Positions 41,782-51,743 of a stretch of 59,325 bases of DNA are shown here, in pieces. A program made the translations under genes and the position numbers. The notes under the pieces were generated by a model. It was not told where the DNA came from and made no database searches. It saw only the letters and a list, made by a program, of their open reading frames with translations. Source of the stretch: an uncultured SAR86 cluster bacterium (lineage in GTDB: Bacteria; Pseudomonadota; Gammaproteobacteria; Magnimaribacterales; AG-339-G14); assembly GCA_902536295.1 (NCBI GenBank), contig CACAWS010000006.1:1-59325 (forward strand). Reading direction: 5' to 3'. How positions within the stretch are numbered: the stretch's first letter is position 1; each line of letters opens with the position of its first letter.

Positions 41782-42909
41782 ATGAACTGGAAAGTAGTTG
41801 AAAAGGGTAGCAATCTTGGAGCTTTAATAAAAGTTGTAGGTATTGGAGGATGCGGAGGAAACGCTATAGATCACATGGTCAATAGTGGATTAGAAAATGT
41901 TGAAACCATTTCCATTAATACAGATAGCCAAGCACTCGATGCAAGCGTAGCTGAAGTTAAGCATTGTTTAGGGGAGATTAGTAATTCAGGACAAGGAGCA
42001 GGCGCTAATCCAGATATTGGAAGAGATACAGCCTTAGATGATTACGAAAGAATTGAAGCTCTCTTAGAAGGATCAGATATGGTATTTATTGCCGCGGGAA
42101 TGGGAGGAGGAACAGGAACTGGAGCATCTCCAATTATTGCCAGAGTTGCCAAATCTGTAGGCGCTTTAACCGTAGCCGTAGTTACAAAACCTCTTAATTT
42201 AGAAAGAAAAGATAAAGTTGCAGAAGAAGGAATTAAGGCTCTCAAAGATGAGGTTGATTCACTAATTACAATTCCTAATCAAAAATTAGCAGAAGTTTTT
42301 GGAGATGATATAGATTTTCAAGACGCCTTTGCACACGGTAATGACGTGTTACTTGGCGCTGTGAGAGGTATTTCAGACATTATTACAAATGTCGGAACTA
42401 TTAATGTTGATTTCCAAGACGTAAAAGCTGTCATGTCTGAGAAGGGAACAGCTATGATGGGAACCGGAATAGCTAATGGGCCGAGTCGAGCAGTAGAGGC
42501 AGCTTCATCTGCGGTTGGCAGTCCTCTTTTAGAAGATATTAATTTAGAGAATGCTAAAGGAGTTTTAGTAAATATCTCAGCTAAAGATAAAATAGGTATG
42601 AAAGAAATTGATAAGGTACTTGAACAAGTAAATCAATTTTCATCAGAAGGAGCATTAATTATTCCCGGTGTAGCGATTGATAAATCGATGGAATCTGGAG
42701 ATTTAAAAGTAACGATAGTCGCTACAGGATTAGGTGATGCTAAAAATGCTAAGACGACTTTAGCAGATGATCCATTTGGCTTTAAAGTCGCAAATAGTAA
42801 TAGTCAAAAAAAAGTTAAACCGATCACTGATTTCGAAACAGTCGAAAAAAAGGTTTCATCTTCAGATTATTTAGATATTCCGTCTTTTGTTAAAAGACAG
42901 ATAGATTGA
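41782..42909 (+). CDS. ftsZ: Cell division protein FtsZ
   Basis: FtsZ is the tubulin-like GTPase that forms the division ring. The 375 residues show VGIGGCGGNAIDHM (about 18-31), the GTP loop GGGTGTGASPI (about 107-117), NVDFQDVKAVM with the T7 region, and a conserved C-terminal peptide YLDIPSFVKRQ used by FtsA and ZipA. The linker before the tail is only about 35 residues. It lies between ftsA and ftsI rather than after ftsQ-ftsA at the end of the cluster. Confidence 0.98.
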   Translation: MNWKVVEKGSNLGALIKVVGIGGCGGNAIDHMVNSGLENVETISINTDSQALDASVAEVKHCLGEISNSGQGAGANPDIGRDTALDDYERIEALLEGSDMVFIAAGMGGGTGTGASPIIARVAKSVGALTVAVVTKPLNLERKDKVAEEGIKALKDEVDSLITIPNQKLAEVFGDDIDFQDAFAHGNDVLLGAVRGISDIITNVGTINVDFQDVKAVMSEKGTAMMGTGIANGPSRAVEAASSAVGSPLLEDINLENAKGVLVNISAKDKIGMKEIDKVLEQVNQFSSEGALIIPGVAIDKSMESGDLKVTIVATGLGDAKNAKTTLADDPFGFKVANSNSQKKVKPITDFETVEKKVSSSDYLDIPSFVKRQID

Positions 42910-42910
42910 T

Positions 42911-44533
42911 TTGTATTTTGAATTTTCAAATAAGTACAGAGAATTAACTATATGGTTTATAGTTTTTCTTCTATTACTTTCACTACCAATAAGGTTTTAT
43001 TTTTTAGAAAAATATCAATCTGAAACTGCAATAAGAAAATCTATTTTGATTTCTGAAAGATCAATTGATCTTTTGGCTAGAAGAGGAAAAATTTTAGATC
43101 GACATGGAAATGTTTTAGCAGAAGATATCCCGTCTTATGAAATTGGTCTTGAACTAAATAATTTTTCTTTTAATCCAAACGATATTTCATTAATTTCTAA
43201 TTTTTTAGATTTAGATAGAGAAAACTTAAATAAAAGACTATCAGATAAAAAAAAGAAATATTTAGTATTAAAAAGAAACGTCACAAGTGAAAAATTTTTT
43301 CAAATAAAAAACCAAAAATTAAGTGGAATAGTAGCTTATAAAAAATATACTAGGAGCTATCCAAAAGGCGCACCTTTTTCTCAGTTAGTAGGTGTAGTGA
43401 ATACGTATAACAATGTGGGAATTCAGGGGGTTGAGTTAAGTCTAAATAACTTACTTACTGGAGAGAATGGTAAAAAAGATTATTTAAAAACAAGAAAAAA
43501 TAAGACTATCCAATCTGAAATATTAAATCCTTCTCACGGAAAAGACATCCAATTAACAATAGATGCTGATTTACAGTATGAGGCTTATTCAATTCTTGCA
43601 AAAACGGTCAAACATCATAGTGCTAGCTCTGGATCTATCGTTGTGATCGAACCAAAAAGTCAAGAAATATTAGTCATGACAAATTATCCTAGCTTCAATC
43701 CTAATAATAGAAAGAATATAAATCTTAATAATTTGGAAAATAAAGCTGCAACTGATTTATTTGAACCTGGATCAACTGTCAAGCCAATAATTATTGCATC
43801 AGTTTTACAAAATGATAAATCTCTTTCTAACCAACTGATTAATACAAGTCCAGGTTTCATAGATTATGAAGGATTTGTTACGAAGGATTTTAGGGATTAC
43901 GGTAAATTAAATTTTTCAGAAATTATTTCTAATTCTAGCAATGTAGGTATGGTAAAAATATGTGACGGCGTACAAGCCGAAATAATTTTGAACGGATTTC
44001 ATAGAATGGGATTCGGAAGATATATGAATGAGATATTTATTTCTACTAGAGAAGGATATCTTCCCACAGTAAATAATCTCAGTAAAAGAGATAAGGTGAG
44101 TTTGTGTTATGGTTATGGCCTTCAAACCACTTTACTAGAATTAGTTGGCGCATACTCTGTATTTTATTCAGAAGGAAAGTTTAAACCTCTAAATCTTTTA
44201 ATTAATAATAAATCATATGAAGCTAGACAAATTATGCCTCAAGAATTGTCTCTTAAAATGAAAGATATGTTACTGGAAGTGGTTGATAAAGGCACTGGAA
44301 AAAAAGCAAAAGTAGACGGGTTAAAGATTTCTGGTAAAACCGGGACCGTTCAGAAATTTGGCAAGGGGGGCTATCAAGATATTTCACATAATGCTCTTTT
44401 TATAGGACAAGCCTCTTCAGATAATAAAAATTTGATTGTAGGCGTAATTATTAGGGATGCTCAAAAGAACGGAAGTGGCGGTGGTGATGTTGCTGCTCCT
44501 TCATTTGCAAACTTCATAAATAGAATATACTAA
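42911..44533 (+). CDS. ftsI: Peptidoglycan D,D-transpeptidase FtsI (PBP3), TTG start
   Basis: FtsI cross-links septal peptidoglycan with FtsW. The 540-residue product has one membrane helix (about 13-30), a pedestal domain beginning LLARRGKILDRHGNVLA, and the transpeptidase domain with SxxK in EPGSTVKP (active Ser near 287), SSN near 342 and KTGT near 475. The TTG start follows the ftsZ stop by one base, and no ATG precedes the membrane helix. ftsI would normally follow ftsL directly; the ftsA-ftsZ pair now separates them. Confidence 0.96.
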   Translation: MYFEFSNKYRELTIWFIVFLLLLSLPIRFYFLEKYQSETAIRKSILISERSIDLLARRGKILDRHGNVLAEDIPSYEIGLELNNFSFNPNDISLISNFLDLDRENLNKRLSDKKKKYLVLKRNVTSEKFFQIKNQKLSGIVAYKKYTRSYPKGAPFSQLVGVVNTYNNVGIQGVELSLNNLLTGENGKKDYLKTRKNKTIQSEILNPSHGKDIQLTIDADLQYEAYSILAKTVKHHSASSGSIVVIEPKSQEILVMTNYPSFNPNNRKNINLNNLENKAATDLFEPGSTVKPIIIASVLQNDKSLSNQLINTSPGFIDYEGFVTKDFRDYGKLNFSEIISNSSNVGMVKICDGVQAEIILNGFHRMGFGRYMNEIFISTREGYLPTVNNLSKRDKVSLCYGYGLQTTLLELVGAYSVFYSEGKFKPLNLLINNKSYEARQIMPQELSLKMKDMLLEVVDKGTGKKAKVDGLKISGKTGTVQKFGKGGYQDISHNALFIGQASSDNKNLIVGVIIRDAQKNGSGGGDVAAPSFANFINRIY

Positions 44534-44540
44534 AAAAGAT

Positions 44541-45953
44541 ATGAATTTTAAGGAGTTAATTAAGACAATCTTAAAGTTTAAAAATGAATCCAACTGTAAA
44601 TCAATCTCATTAAATTCAAAGAAAGTAAAAAAAAATGATATTTTCATAGCACTTTCGAATGATTTTGACAAAAATCTTGAAAACATTTCCGAGGCTATAA
44701 GTAAGGGCGCAGGTCTTATTATTACTGAAAAAAAAATTCAAATTAAAAATTCTCCTCCGATTATAAATCTTTCAGATTTAAGAAATAAGTTAAGTGAAAT
44801 TTCAAATGAATTTTATGAGTTCCCTTCAAAAAAAATAAAACTTTTTGGCATAACTGGTACAAATGGAAAATCTTCAGTATCTTCTTTTTTGCATCAAATA
44901 TTAAATAAAAATAATATAAAAACAGCATTGTTAACTTCTATCAAAAGTAGAAAAAAAGGAATTTTTTTTTCTGAGTTGACTACTCCAGATATCTTCTTTT
45001 TGAATGATTTTTTATTCAATTCAAATTTAGATAACTTCGAAGGGGCGGTATTAGAAGTATCTTCTCATGCGATCCATCAAGATAGAGTAAAAGGATTAAA
45101 TTTTAGTTATGGTTGCTTTACCAATATTAGCAGAGACCATTTGGATTATCATAAATCTCTAAAAGAGTATTCAAAAGTTAAAGAAAGCTTTTTTTTGAAT
45201 AACTCTTTTAATTCAGCTTTAATAAATGTTGACACTCCATTAGGTGAAAAGATAAAAAAGAATAATAAAAATTTTCTTTCATTCTCTTCAAAAAAACAAA
45301 ATTCAGATTTTTACTTTGATAAAAGTAATATTTTGTCTTACGACAATTTTAATTATGATTTGAATTTTTTTGATGGGCCAAGATTCATGAAATTAAACCT
45401 AGCAATGGCAATGTCACTTGCTATTTGCACAAAATTAAAAATTGATTTAAAAACATTTAAAAATTTTTACACACCTGCAGGACGATTCGAAAAACAAAAA
45501 ACATTTAATGGAAAATTATGTTTGATAGATTATGCTCATACTCCTCAAGCCCTTGATGTTGTTTTGAAATCTATTCGCTCTGACTCATCGGGGGACATAA
45601 TATGTATCTTTGGATGCGGCGGTGATAGGGATAAAGGCAAACGTCCAAATATGGGGAGAGTAGTTGAAAGATATTCTAACAAAATAATAATTACAAATGA
45701 TAATTCAAGATTAGAAGACCCTGATAAGATTAAGGATGACATTATGAAAGGTATTTCAAAACTTTCTAAAACAAAATATATATCTGATAGAAAAGAAGCT
45801 ATTAAGTACGGATTAAAGTTACTGAAAAAAGCAAAAAATGATTCAGTATTACTTATATCTGGTAAAGGTCATGAAAATTACCAAGAAATAAATGGTAAAA
45901 AAATATACTTTAATGACAAAAAAGTTGTGAAGGAAATATTAAATGCTAATTGA
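44541..45953 (+). CDS. murE: UDP-MurNAc-L-Ala-D-Glu:meso-diaminopimelate ligase MurE
   Basis: MurE adds the third residue, meso-diaminopimelate in Gram-negative bacteria, to the muropeptide. The 470 residues have ATP loop GITGTNGKSS (about 103-112), FTNISRDHLDYHKSL with the carbamylated-Lys region, and DNSR at 387-390 at the position of the diaminopimelate-selecting DNPR motif. The Pro to Ser change is unusual, but Arg390, which contacts the substrate, is kept. GRVVERYSNKIIITND and SGKGHENYQ are conserved. It overlaps murF by 11 bases. Confidence 0.95.
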   Translation: MNFKELIKTILKFKNESNCKSISLNSKKVKKNDIFIALSNDFDKNLENISEAISKGAGLIITEKKIQIKNSPPIINLSDLRNKLSEISNEFYEFPSKKIKLFGITGTNGKSSVSSFLHQILNKNNIKTALLTSIKSRKKGIFFSELTTPDIFFLNDFLFNSNLDNFEGAVLEVSSHAIHQDRVKGLNFSYGCFTNISRDHLDYHKSLKEYSKVKESFFLNNSFNSALINVDTPLGEKIKKNNKNFLSFSSKKQNSDFYFDKSNILSYDNFNYDLNFFDGPRFMKLNLAMAMSLAICTKLKIDLKTFKNFYTPAGRFEKQKTFNGKLCLIDYAHTPQALDVVLKSIRSDSSGDIICIFGCGGDRDKGKRPNMGRVVERYSNKIIITNDNSRLEDPDKIKDDIMKGISKLSKTKYISDRKEAIKYGLKLLKKAKNDSVLLISGKGHENYQEINGKKIYFNDKKVVKEILNAN

Positions 45954-47190
45954 AAAAAAGCTCTCTAAATTAGCTGAGATTACTGGATCTAAATTAGTCG
46001 GCGAAGATTCGAAATTTAGCAAAATCTCTACTGACACGCGTCTATTAAAAAAAGGAGATTTATTTTTAGCTTTGAAAGGTGAAAATTACGATGGTCATGA
46101 TTTTATTGAAGCCGCCATTGAAAAAGGCGCAAATTCAATAATTTCTGAAATAGAACTTGATTATCAAATTAATTATATTAAAACCAAAAATAACTTTAAT
46201 TTTTTAAAACTTTTAGCAAAAAAAGTAAAAACAAACTTCAAAGGGACAATATTTGCTATAACAGGAAGTAATGGAAAAACCTCTACAAAAGAAATCACAT
46301 ATAGGTTGCTAAGTCATTTTTTTGAACAAAAAAAAATTTTTAAATCACCTAAAAACTGGAATAACGAACTAGGATTATATTTTTCTCTATTGGACTTAGA
46401 AGCTTCTCACGAAATTGCAGTTTTTGAGTTAGGCACAAATTCTCCTGGAGAGATTTTTTTTCTCTCTAAATTTCTTAACCCCGATAACGGTGTATTAACA
46501 AACATTGGGCATGCACATCTTGAAAATCTTAAAAGTTTAGAAGGTGTTGCAGAAGAAAAATCAGACATATTTTTAAATGTAAGAAAAGACGGAAATTGCT
46601 TTGCAAGAGTAGATGATAAGTTTAAAGAGATAATTATAAATAAATCTGAAGGTAAAAAATTACACTTTCTTGAAGAGATAAATGAAGATGCTTACAGCTC
46701 TAACTTCGATATCTCATTCCAATCAATAAATGAAGCATTAAATTTAAAGATTTCAATTGAAGAAAAAAATAGATTAAAAAAGTTACTTTCTAATAAGATT
46801 AGTGTTTCCGGAAGAATGGAAAGAAAAATAGGGCCAAAGAATACTACGTTAATTGACGATACTTATAATGCAAACCCAGACTCATTTCTAGCTGCTTTTA
46901 AAGAAATTTCAAATCTAGATTTTAATAATAAAATTTGTGTTATGGGAAAAATGGAAGAGCTTGGAGAGAGCTCTACAAAACTTCACGACATGATAATTAA
47001 AGAAGCTTTAAAGTATTTTGATCATATATTTTGCGTTGATATCTTTTCAAAAATATCTGATAAAAAAATAAAACATATATCAAAGAACAAAGTTAAAAAA
47101 AATATTAAACATTTTTTTAATGAGGATACTTTAATATTATTTAAAGCTTCAAGATCGGTTAAAATGGAGACTGTCTTCAAAGACATTTAA
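45943..47190 (+). CDS. murF: UDP-MurNAc-tripeptide:D-Ala-D-Ala ligase MurF
   Basis: MurF joins the D-Ala-D-Ala dipeptide to the tripeptide precursor. The 415 residues show an N-terminal substrate domain (with STDTRLLKKGDLFLALKG), ATP loop ITGSNGKTSTKE (about 107-118), FELGTNSPGEI, NIGHAHLENLKS and the C-terminal domain with DDTYNANPDS and VMGKMEELGESS. It starts inside murE and ends one base before mraY. Together with ddl it covers the D-Ala-D-Ala branch in this window. Confidence 0.96.
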   Translation: MLIEKKLSKLAEITGSKLVGEDSKFSKISTDTRLLKKGDLFLALKGENYDGHDFIEAAIEKGANSIISEIELDYQINYIKTKNNFNFLKLLAKKVKTNFKGTIFAITGSNGKTSTKEITYRLLSHFFEQKKIFKSPKNWNNELGLYFSLLDLEASHEIAVFELGTNSPGEIFFLSKFLNPDNGVLTNIGHAHLENLKSLEGVAEEKSDIFLNVRKDGNCFARVDDKFKEIIINKSEGKKLHFLEEINEDAYSSNFDISFQSINEALNLKISIEEKNRLKKLLSNKISVSGRMERKIGPKNTTLIDDTYNANPDSFLAAFKEISNLDFNNKICVMGKMEELGESSTKLHDMIIKEALKYFDHIFCVDIFSKISDKKIKHISKNKVKKNIKHFFNEDTLILFKASRSVKMETVFKDI

Positions 47191-47191
47191 T

Positions 47192-48274
47192 ATGCTTTTA
47201 CCTTTTTTAGATTTTTTAGCCGAAAGTTATGGACCTTTTCGAGTGTTTAATTACTTTACTTTCAGAGCAATTCTCTCAACCTTAACCTCTTTAATTTTTT
47301 GCCTAACCTTTGGAAAATTTTTTATTTCCTTCCTCAAGCGAAAAAATTTTGTACAGATAATAAGAGAAGTTGGACCCGAAAAGCATTTAGAAAAAAAAGG
47401 AACACCTACTATGGGAGGTCTTCTTATTTTAGCTGGAATAATCTTTTCGTGTCTTTGTTGGGGAGATTTTCAAAATAGATATCTATGGTCGATAATATTT
47501 TTAATACTTTCGTTTGGAATTCTTGGATTTCTAGATGATTATATGAAACTTAAATATGAATCAAGCGATGGAATTTCTGCTAAGACTAAAATATTTTGGC
47601 AAATATTTTTTGCTTCTATTATAGCTATATATCTCTATAAATCTCATTCTCTCTCTCAAGAAATAACTTTATTTTTGCCTTTCTTAAAAGATTTCGAGCT
47701 AAATTTAGGACTTGTATTCATTTTCACATCTATATTTGTAATTATCGGCGCTAGTAATGCAGTCAATCTTACAGATGGTCTAGATGGACTGGCAATTATG
47801 CCTTCTGTTATGGTTGCAGGAGGATTAGGTTTAATTGCTTATATTTCAGGAAATATTATTTTCGCTGATTATTTGAATATTGCATACCTTCCAGGATCTG
47901 AAGAATTGCTTATTATTTGTGGGGCAATAATAGGTGCTGGGATTGGATTTCTTTGGTTTAACACTTATCCAGCACAAGTTTTTATGGGAGATGTTGGTTC
48001 ATTGTCACTTGGTGCAGCTTTAGGCGGTATGGCAATAATTTTAAGGCAAGAAGTTATATTAGCAATAATGGGAGGAGTATTCGTTCTTGAAGCTTTATCA
48101 GTTATTATCCAAGTTACTTCATTTAAGCTTACCGGTAAAAGAGTATTTAAGATGTCTCCAATCCACCATCACTTTGAACTTTCTGGATGGGCTGAGCCAA
48201 AGATTATAGTTCGCTTTTGGATTATTACGTTAATCCTAGTTTTGATTGCATTAGCAACTTTTAGATTGCGTTAA
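47192..48274 (+). CDS. mraY: Phospho-N-acetylmuramoyl-pentapeptide transferase MraY
   Basis: MraY makes lipid I by moving the pentapeptide precursor onto undecaprenyl phosphate in the inner membrane. The 360 residues (same as E. coli) have about ten membrane helices. Key acidic residues are in GFLDDYMKL (about 112-120) and NLTDGLDGLA (about 190-199), and a conserved metal-binding Asp in FMGDVGSLSLG. The histidine-rich loop SPIHHHFELSGW is diagnostic. It lies between murF and murD in canonical order. Confidence 0.98.
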   Translation: MLLPFLDFLAESYGPFRVFNYFTFRAILSTLTSLIFCLTFGKFFISFLKRKNFVQIIREVGPEKHLEKKGTPTMGGLLILAGIIFSCLCWGDFQNRYLWSIIFLILSFGILGFLDDYMKLKYESSDGISAKTKIFWQIFFASIIAIYLYKSHSLSQEITLFLPFLKDFELNLGLVFIFTSIFVIIGASNAVNLTDGLDGLAIMPSVMVAGGLGLIAYISGNIIFADYLNIAYLPGSEELLIICGAIIGAGIGFLWFNTYPAQVFMGDVGSLSLGAALGGMAIILRQEVILAIMGGVFVLEALSVIIQVTSFKLTGKRVFKMSPIHHHFELSGWAEPKIIVRFWIITLILVLIALATFRLR

Positions 48275-48276
48275 AA

Positions 48277-49497
48277 ATGCTTTCTACAAAAGAATATGTT
48301 CTTATTCTTGGCGCAGGACAAACAGGATTATCTGCAGCAAAATTTTTAAAAAAAAATAATTTTAAAATTTTTGATACAAGAAAATTAAAAGAATTATCTC
48401 TAGAGATTCAAAAAAATAAATTGATTTCAAAAAATTTAATTTTAGAAAATGAATTAGATTTCAAACTAATAAGTTATGCAATTTGTTCACCTGGATTTGA
48501 CTTATCGCATGGTTTAGTAAAAAAGTTGTTAAAAAATAAAATAGATATTAAAAGCGATATAGAAATTTTTTTGGAAAATAATAATTCAGATGTCATTTTG
48601 GTTTCTGGAACTAATGGAAAGACTACAGTTTCTTTGCTTTTAGAAAAATTTATTTCTTTGAAAGGCCTTTCAGTTAAAGCAATAGGTAATTTAGGTCGTC
48701 CCGTCTTAGATTACGTTAATTTTGATAAAGATTATTTCGTAATTGAAATATCTAGTTTTCATCTAGAAATTTCTAATAATTTGAAATCCAAATTATCTTT
48801 ATTATTAAATATTTCTGTTGATCATTTAGATAGACATGAAACTTTTGAAAATTATATTAAGATAAAAAATAGTATTTTCAATAACTCTCAAATTTCTATC
48901 GGAAATAAAGAAGATATAAACATTAAAAAAGGTCTTACAGATTATTTTGAAGGCGATTCAGATATAGACATTCAAAATTTAAATGCAGTACAAAAAGCTT
49001 TAGATCATTTAAGCATTAATTATTCTTTTAAAGAACTAGAAGTTAAAAAGTTCAAACCTAACCATAGGATGGAGGAATTTTATAGAGACAACCTTGATAG
49101 AATTTTTTTTAATGATTCAAAAGCAACAAATTGTGGGGCTACTATAGCTGCTATAAACTCCTTAAAGGGTAAAAAAAAGATTTTTCTCATATGTGGCGGC
49201 CAAGGGAAAGGAGCAGACTTTTCTACTCTTGCAAATGAGATAAAAAAATATTGCGCTGGCGTTGTTATATTTGGAGAAGATAAAAAATTAATAGAAAGTA
49301 AATTAGTAAATTTTAATAAGTATTTGGCCGATAGTCTCGAAGATGCTGTTACAAAGTGTTTAAAATTATCTCAACCTAACTCGTTTATTTTATTTTCACC
49401 TGCATGTGCCAGTTTTGACATGTTTAAGAATTTTGAAGAAAGAGGAGAAAAATTTAAAAAATTAATTATAGATGAGAGAAACATTAAGCCAATCTAG
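48277..49497 (+). CDS. murD: UDP-MurNAc-L-alanine:D-glutamate ligase MurD
   Basis: MurD adds D-Glu to UDP-MurNAc-L-Ala. The 406 residues have an N-terminal Rossmann-like nucleotide-sugar domain (ILGAGQTGLSAAKFL), ATP loop VSGTNGKTTVS (about 110-120), LLNISVDHLDRHETFENYI, FNDSKATNCGATIAAI and the C-terminal FSPACASFDMFKNFEERGE. It is somewhat short compared with E. coli MurD (438). The 3' end overlaps ftsW by 26 bases. Confidence 0.96.
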   Translation: MLSTKEYVLILGAGQTGLSAAKFLKKNNFKIFDTRKLKELSLEIQKNKLISKNLILENELDFKLISYAICSPGFDLSHGLVKKLLKNKIDIKSDIEIFLENNNSDVILVSGTNGKTTVSLLLEKFISLKGLSVKAIGNLGRPVLDYVNFDKDYFVIEISSFHLEISNNLKSKLSLLLNISVDHLDRHETFENYIKIKNSIFNNSQISIGNKEDINIKKGLTDYFEGDSDIDIQNLNAVQKALDHLSINYSFKELEVKKFKPNHRMEEFYRDNLDRIFFNDSKATNCGATIAAINSLKGKKKIFLICGGQGKGADFSTLANEIKKYCAGVVIFGEDKKLIESKLVNFNKYLADSLEDAVTKCLKLSQPNSFILFSPACASFDMFKNFEERGEKFKKLIIDERNIKPI

Positions 49498-50659
49498 ATT
49501 TCAAAAGATTTTTTTTGGAGAATTTTATAGAGATTTAAAATTTTCAGATATTGATATCGGAATATTTCTTTCAGTGTTTTTCTTAAGCATGTTGGGGATA
49601 GTCATGGTTGCATCTGTAACTATTCCTCTGACAGATGGATCTTTATCAATGACTTTTAATCACATTCTTAAACTTGTTATAGCAGTAGTTGTGGGTTTAT
49701 ATGTTTTTAGGTTCTCCTTTGAAATATGGAAATCTATAGATATAGTTTTAGTATTATTTTCTTTTTTCTTACTAACATTAGTTTTTTTTCCAATAATTGG
49801 GTTTGAAGCAAATGGGGCATCAAGATGGATAAGAATCTTAGGATTTTCATTCCAGCCTTCAGAATTGATGAAATTTGCTTTAATAATCTATATTTCTTCT
49901 TATTGTTATAGAAGAATGACAGAATTCAAAGAACAATGGTTAGGATTTTGGAAGCCTGTTTCTGTGGTTGTCTCAGCTATAGCACTTGTCCTTATAGAAC
50001 CCGATCTTGGATCCTCAGCGGTTATTTTCTTAATATCTTTAACCATAATGTTTATTGCTGGAGCTCCTATGAAGCAGATGCTAATTATTTTATTTATGGG
50101 TTTAATGGTCTTTGTTTGCATGATTATTTTGGTGCCATGGAGAATGCAAAGAATATTAAGTTTTGTAGATCCTTGGAGTGCTTATGGAGAAGGGGGTTAC
50201 CAACTTTCTCAAGCTCTTATTGCTTTTAGTAGAGGTGATTTATTTGGAGTTGGACTTGGAGAAAGTTTACAAAAATATCATTATTTGCCCGACGCTCAAA
50301 CAGATTTTATATTTGCAATTATCGCAGAAGAGTTAGGTTTAATTTTTTGTTTTTTATTAATTTGTGTTTATGGATATTTAATATTTAAATCTTTTACTTT
50401 AGCCAGGAATTCAAGGATTAGAGAAAATTATTTCGAATCTTATGTTTCTTATGGAATTGGGGTTTGCTTAGCTTTTCATGTTTTTATCAATATAGGAGTT
50501 GCTAGCGGCATGCTCCCAACAAAAGGTCTTACTTTACCATTTATAAGTTTTGGAGGTACAAATCTAATGTTGATGTTTGCTTTAGTGGCCTTACTTCTCA
50601 GAATTGATTTAGAACTTAAAGAAAATTCAGATATCAATAGAAAGGTGATGAGTGGTTAA
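49472..50659 (+). CDS. ftsW: Peptidoglycan glycosyltransferase FtsW
   Basis: FtsW is the SEDS-family enzyme that polymerises septal glycan strands with FtsI. The 395 residues have about ten membrane helices. Conserved segments are GANGASRWIRILGFSFQPSELMK-like sequence in the first half, SFVDPWSAYGEGGYQLSQALIA, QTDFIFAIIAEELGL with the catalytic Asp, and GLTLPFISFGGTNLM near the end. The gene starts inside murD and its end overlaps murG by 8 bases. Confidence 0.96.
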   Translation: MRETLSQSRFQKIFFGEFYRDLKFSDIDIGIFLSVFFLSMLGIVMVASVTIPLTDGSLSMTFNHILKLVIAVVVGLYVFRFSFEIWKSIDIVLVLFSFFLLTLVFFPIIGFEANGASRWIRILGFSFQPSELMKFALIIYISSYCYRRMTEFKEQWLGFWKPVSVVVSAIALVLIEPDLGSSAVIFLISLTIMFIAGAPMKQMLIILFMGLMVFVCMIILVPWRMQRILSFVDPWSAYGEGGYQLSQALIAFSRGDLFGVGLGESLQKYHYLPDAQTDFIFAIIAEELGLIFCFLLICVYGYLIFKSFTLARNSRIRENYFESYVSYGIGVCLAFHVFINIGVASGMLPTKGLTLPFISFGGTNLMLMFALVALLLRIDLELKENSDINRKVMSG

Positions 50660-51743
50660 TCCTAAAAATATTTATATCGTTGCAGGAGGAACAGGTGGAC
50701 ATGTATTTCCAGCTAAACGGGTTGCTCAAAAATATCTTGAAAAGGGATTTATGATTAATTGGATAGGAACTAGTAGAGGACCTGAAAAAAAGATCTGTAA
50801 AGAATTAGGTATAAATTTTATTCAAGTTCCTTTGTATGGATTTAGAGGAAAGGGTTTTTTCACAAAATTAAAAGCCTTACTCGCATTTTTTTTGAGCGGT
50901 TTAATCTTTATTTTTAAATCTAATATTTTTAATAGATTGAATTCTCCAATGATTGTTTTTGGAGGTTATGTTTCATTGATTGCCTTTTTTTATTTCAGAG
51001 GGCCAGTATTTCTTCAGGAGCAAAATACTATTCCAGGTTCAGTATCAAGATTGCTTATATCTACAAATAAAGTTTCTAAAATATTTTGTGGTTTTGAGAC
51101 AACTAAAAATTTTTTTAAGAAATATAATAAAAATTTTATTGATTTGGTAAATACTGGAAATCCAGTTGGAAAAATAAAAGAAAAGGAAAACAATATCTTA
51201 GACTCTTCTCCGTTAAAAATACTTATTCTTGGAGGTAGTCAAGGCTCTATGTTTTTGAATGAATCAGTACCTGAAATTCTCGAAGAACTTTTAGAAAAAA
51301 AAATAGTAAAAGTAAAACACCAAACCGGTTTTAAAAATGAGGCCAAAGTTTTAAATGCTTATTCCGCATATTTAGAAAACGTAACGATTCAAGAATTTAT
51401 ATCTGATATAGAAAGCTCTTACCTATGGGCAGATATAGTTATATGTAGATCTGGCGCCTTAACCGTGTCAGAAATTATTGCTTCTAGATCAGTAGGAATT
51501 TTTGTTCCTATAAAAACCTCAATAGATGATCATCAAAAAGAGAATGCAAATTATTTAAAATCTTTAAATGCTTCCTGGATTTTAGAAGAATCAGACAGTT
51601 TCAATAATGAATTAAGAAATCTTATAAGTGAAATTATTGATAATAGAAACTTAATACATGAAAAAAGAAGAAATATTAGACTAATTGAAATAAAAGACGC
51701 TGAATCAACTATTTTTAATGAAGTAAATGCTTGGTATAAATAA
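50652..51743 (+). CDS. murG: Lipid II synthase MurG, GTG start
   Basis: MurG adds GlcNAc to lipid I on the cytoplasmic face of the membrane, giving lipid II. The 363-residue GT-B protein has the glycine-rich loop AGGTGGHVFPA (about 11-21), the EQNTIPGSVSRLL motif, the second G loop LILGGSQGSMFLNE and the donor-site RSGALTVSEI. The GTG start overlaps the end of ftsW. It precedes murC with a 17-base overlap. Confidence 0.97.
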   Translation: MVNPKNIYIVAGGTGGHVFPAKRVAQKYLEKGFMINWIGTSRGPEKKICKELGINFIQVPLYGFRGKGFFTKLKALLAFFLSGLIFIFKSNIFNRLNSPMIVFGGYVSLIAFFYFRGPVFLQEQNTIPGSVSRLLISTNKVSKIFCGFETTKNFFKKYNKNFIDLVNTGNPVGKIKEKENNILDSSPLKILILGGSQGSMFLNESVPEILEELLEKKIVKVKHQTGFKNEAKVLNAYSAYLENVTIQEFISDIESSYLWADIVICRSGALTVSEIIASRSVGIFVPIKTSIDDHQKENANYLKSLNASWILEESDSFNNELRNLISEIIDNRNLIHEKRRNIRLIEIKDAESTIFNEVNAWYK

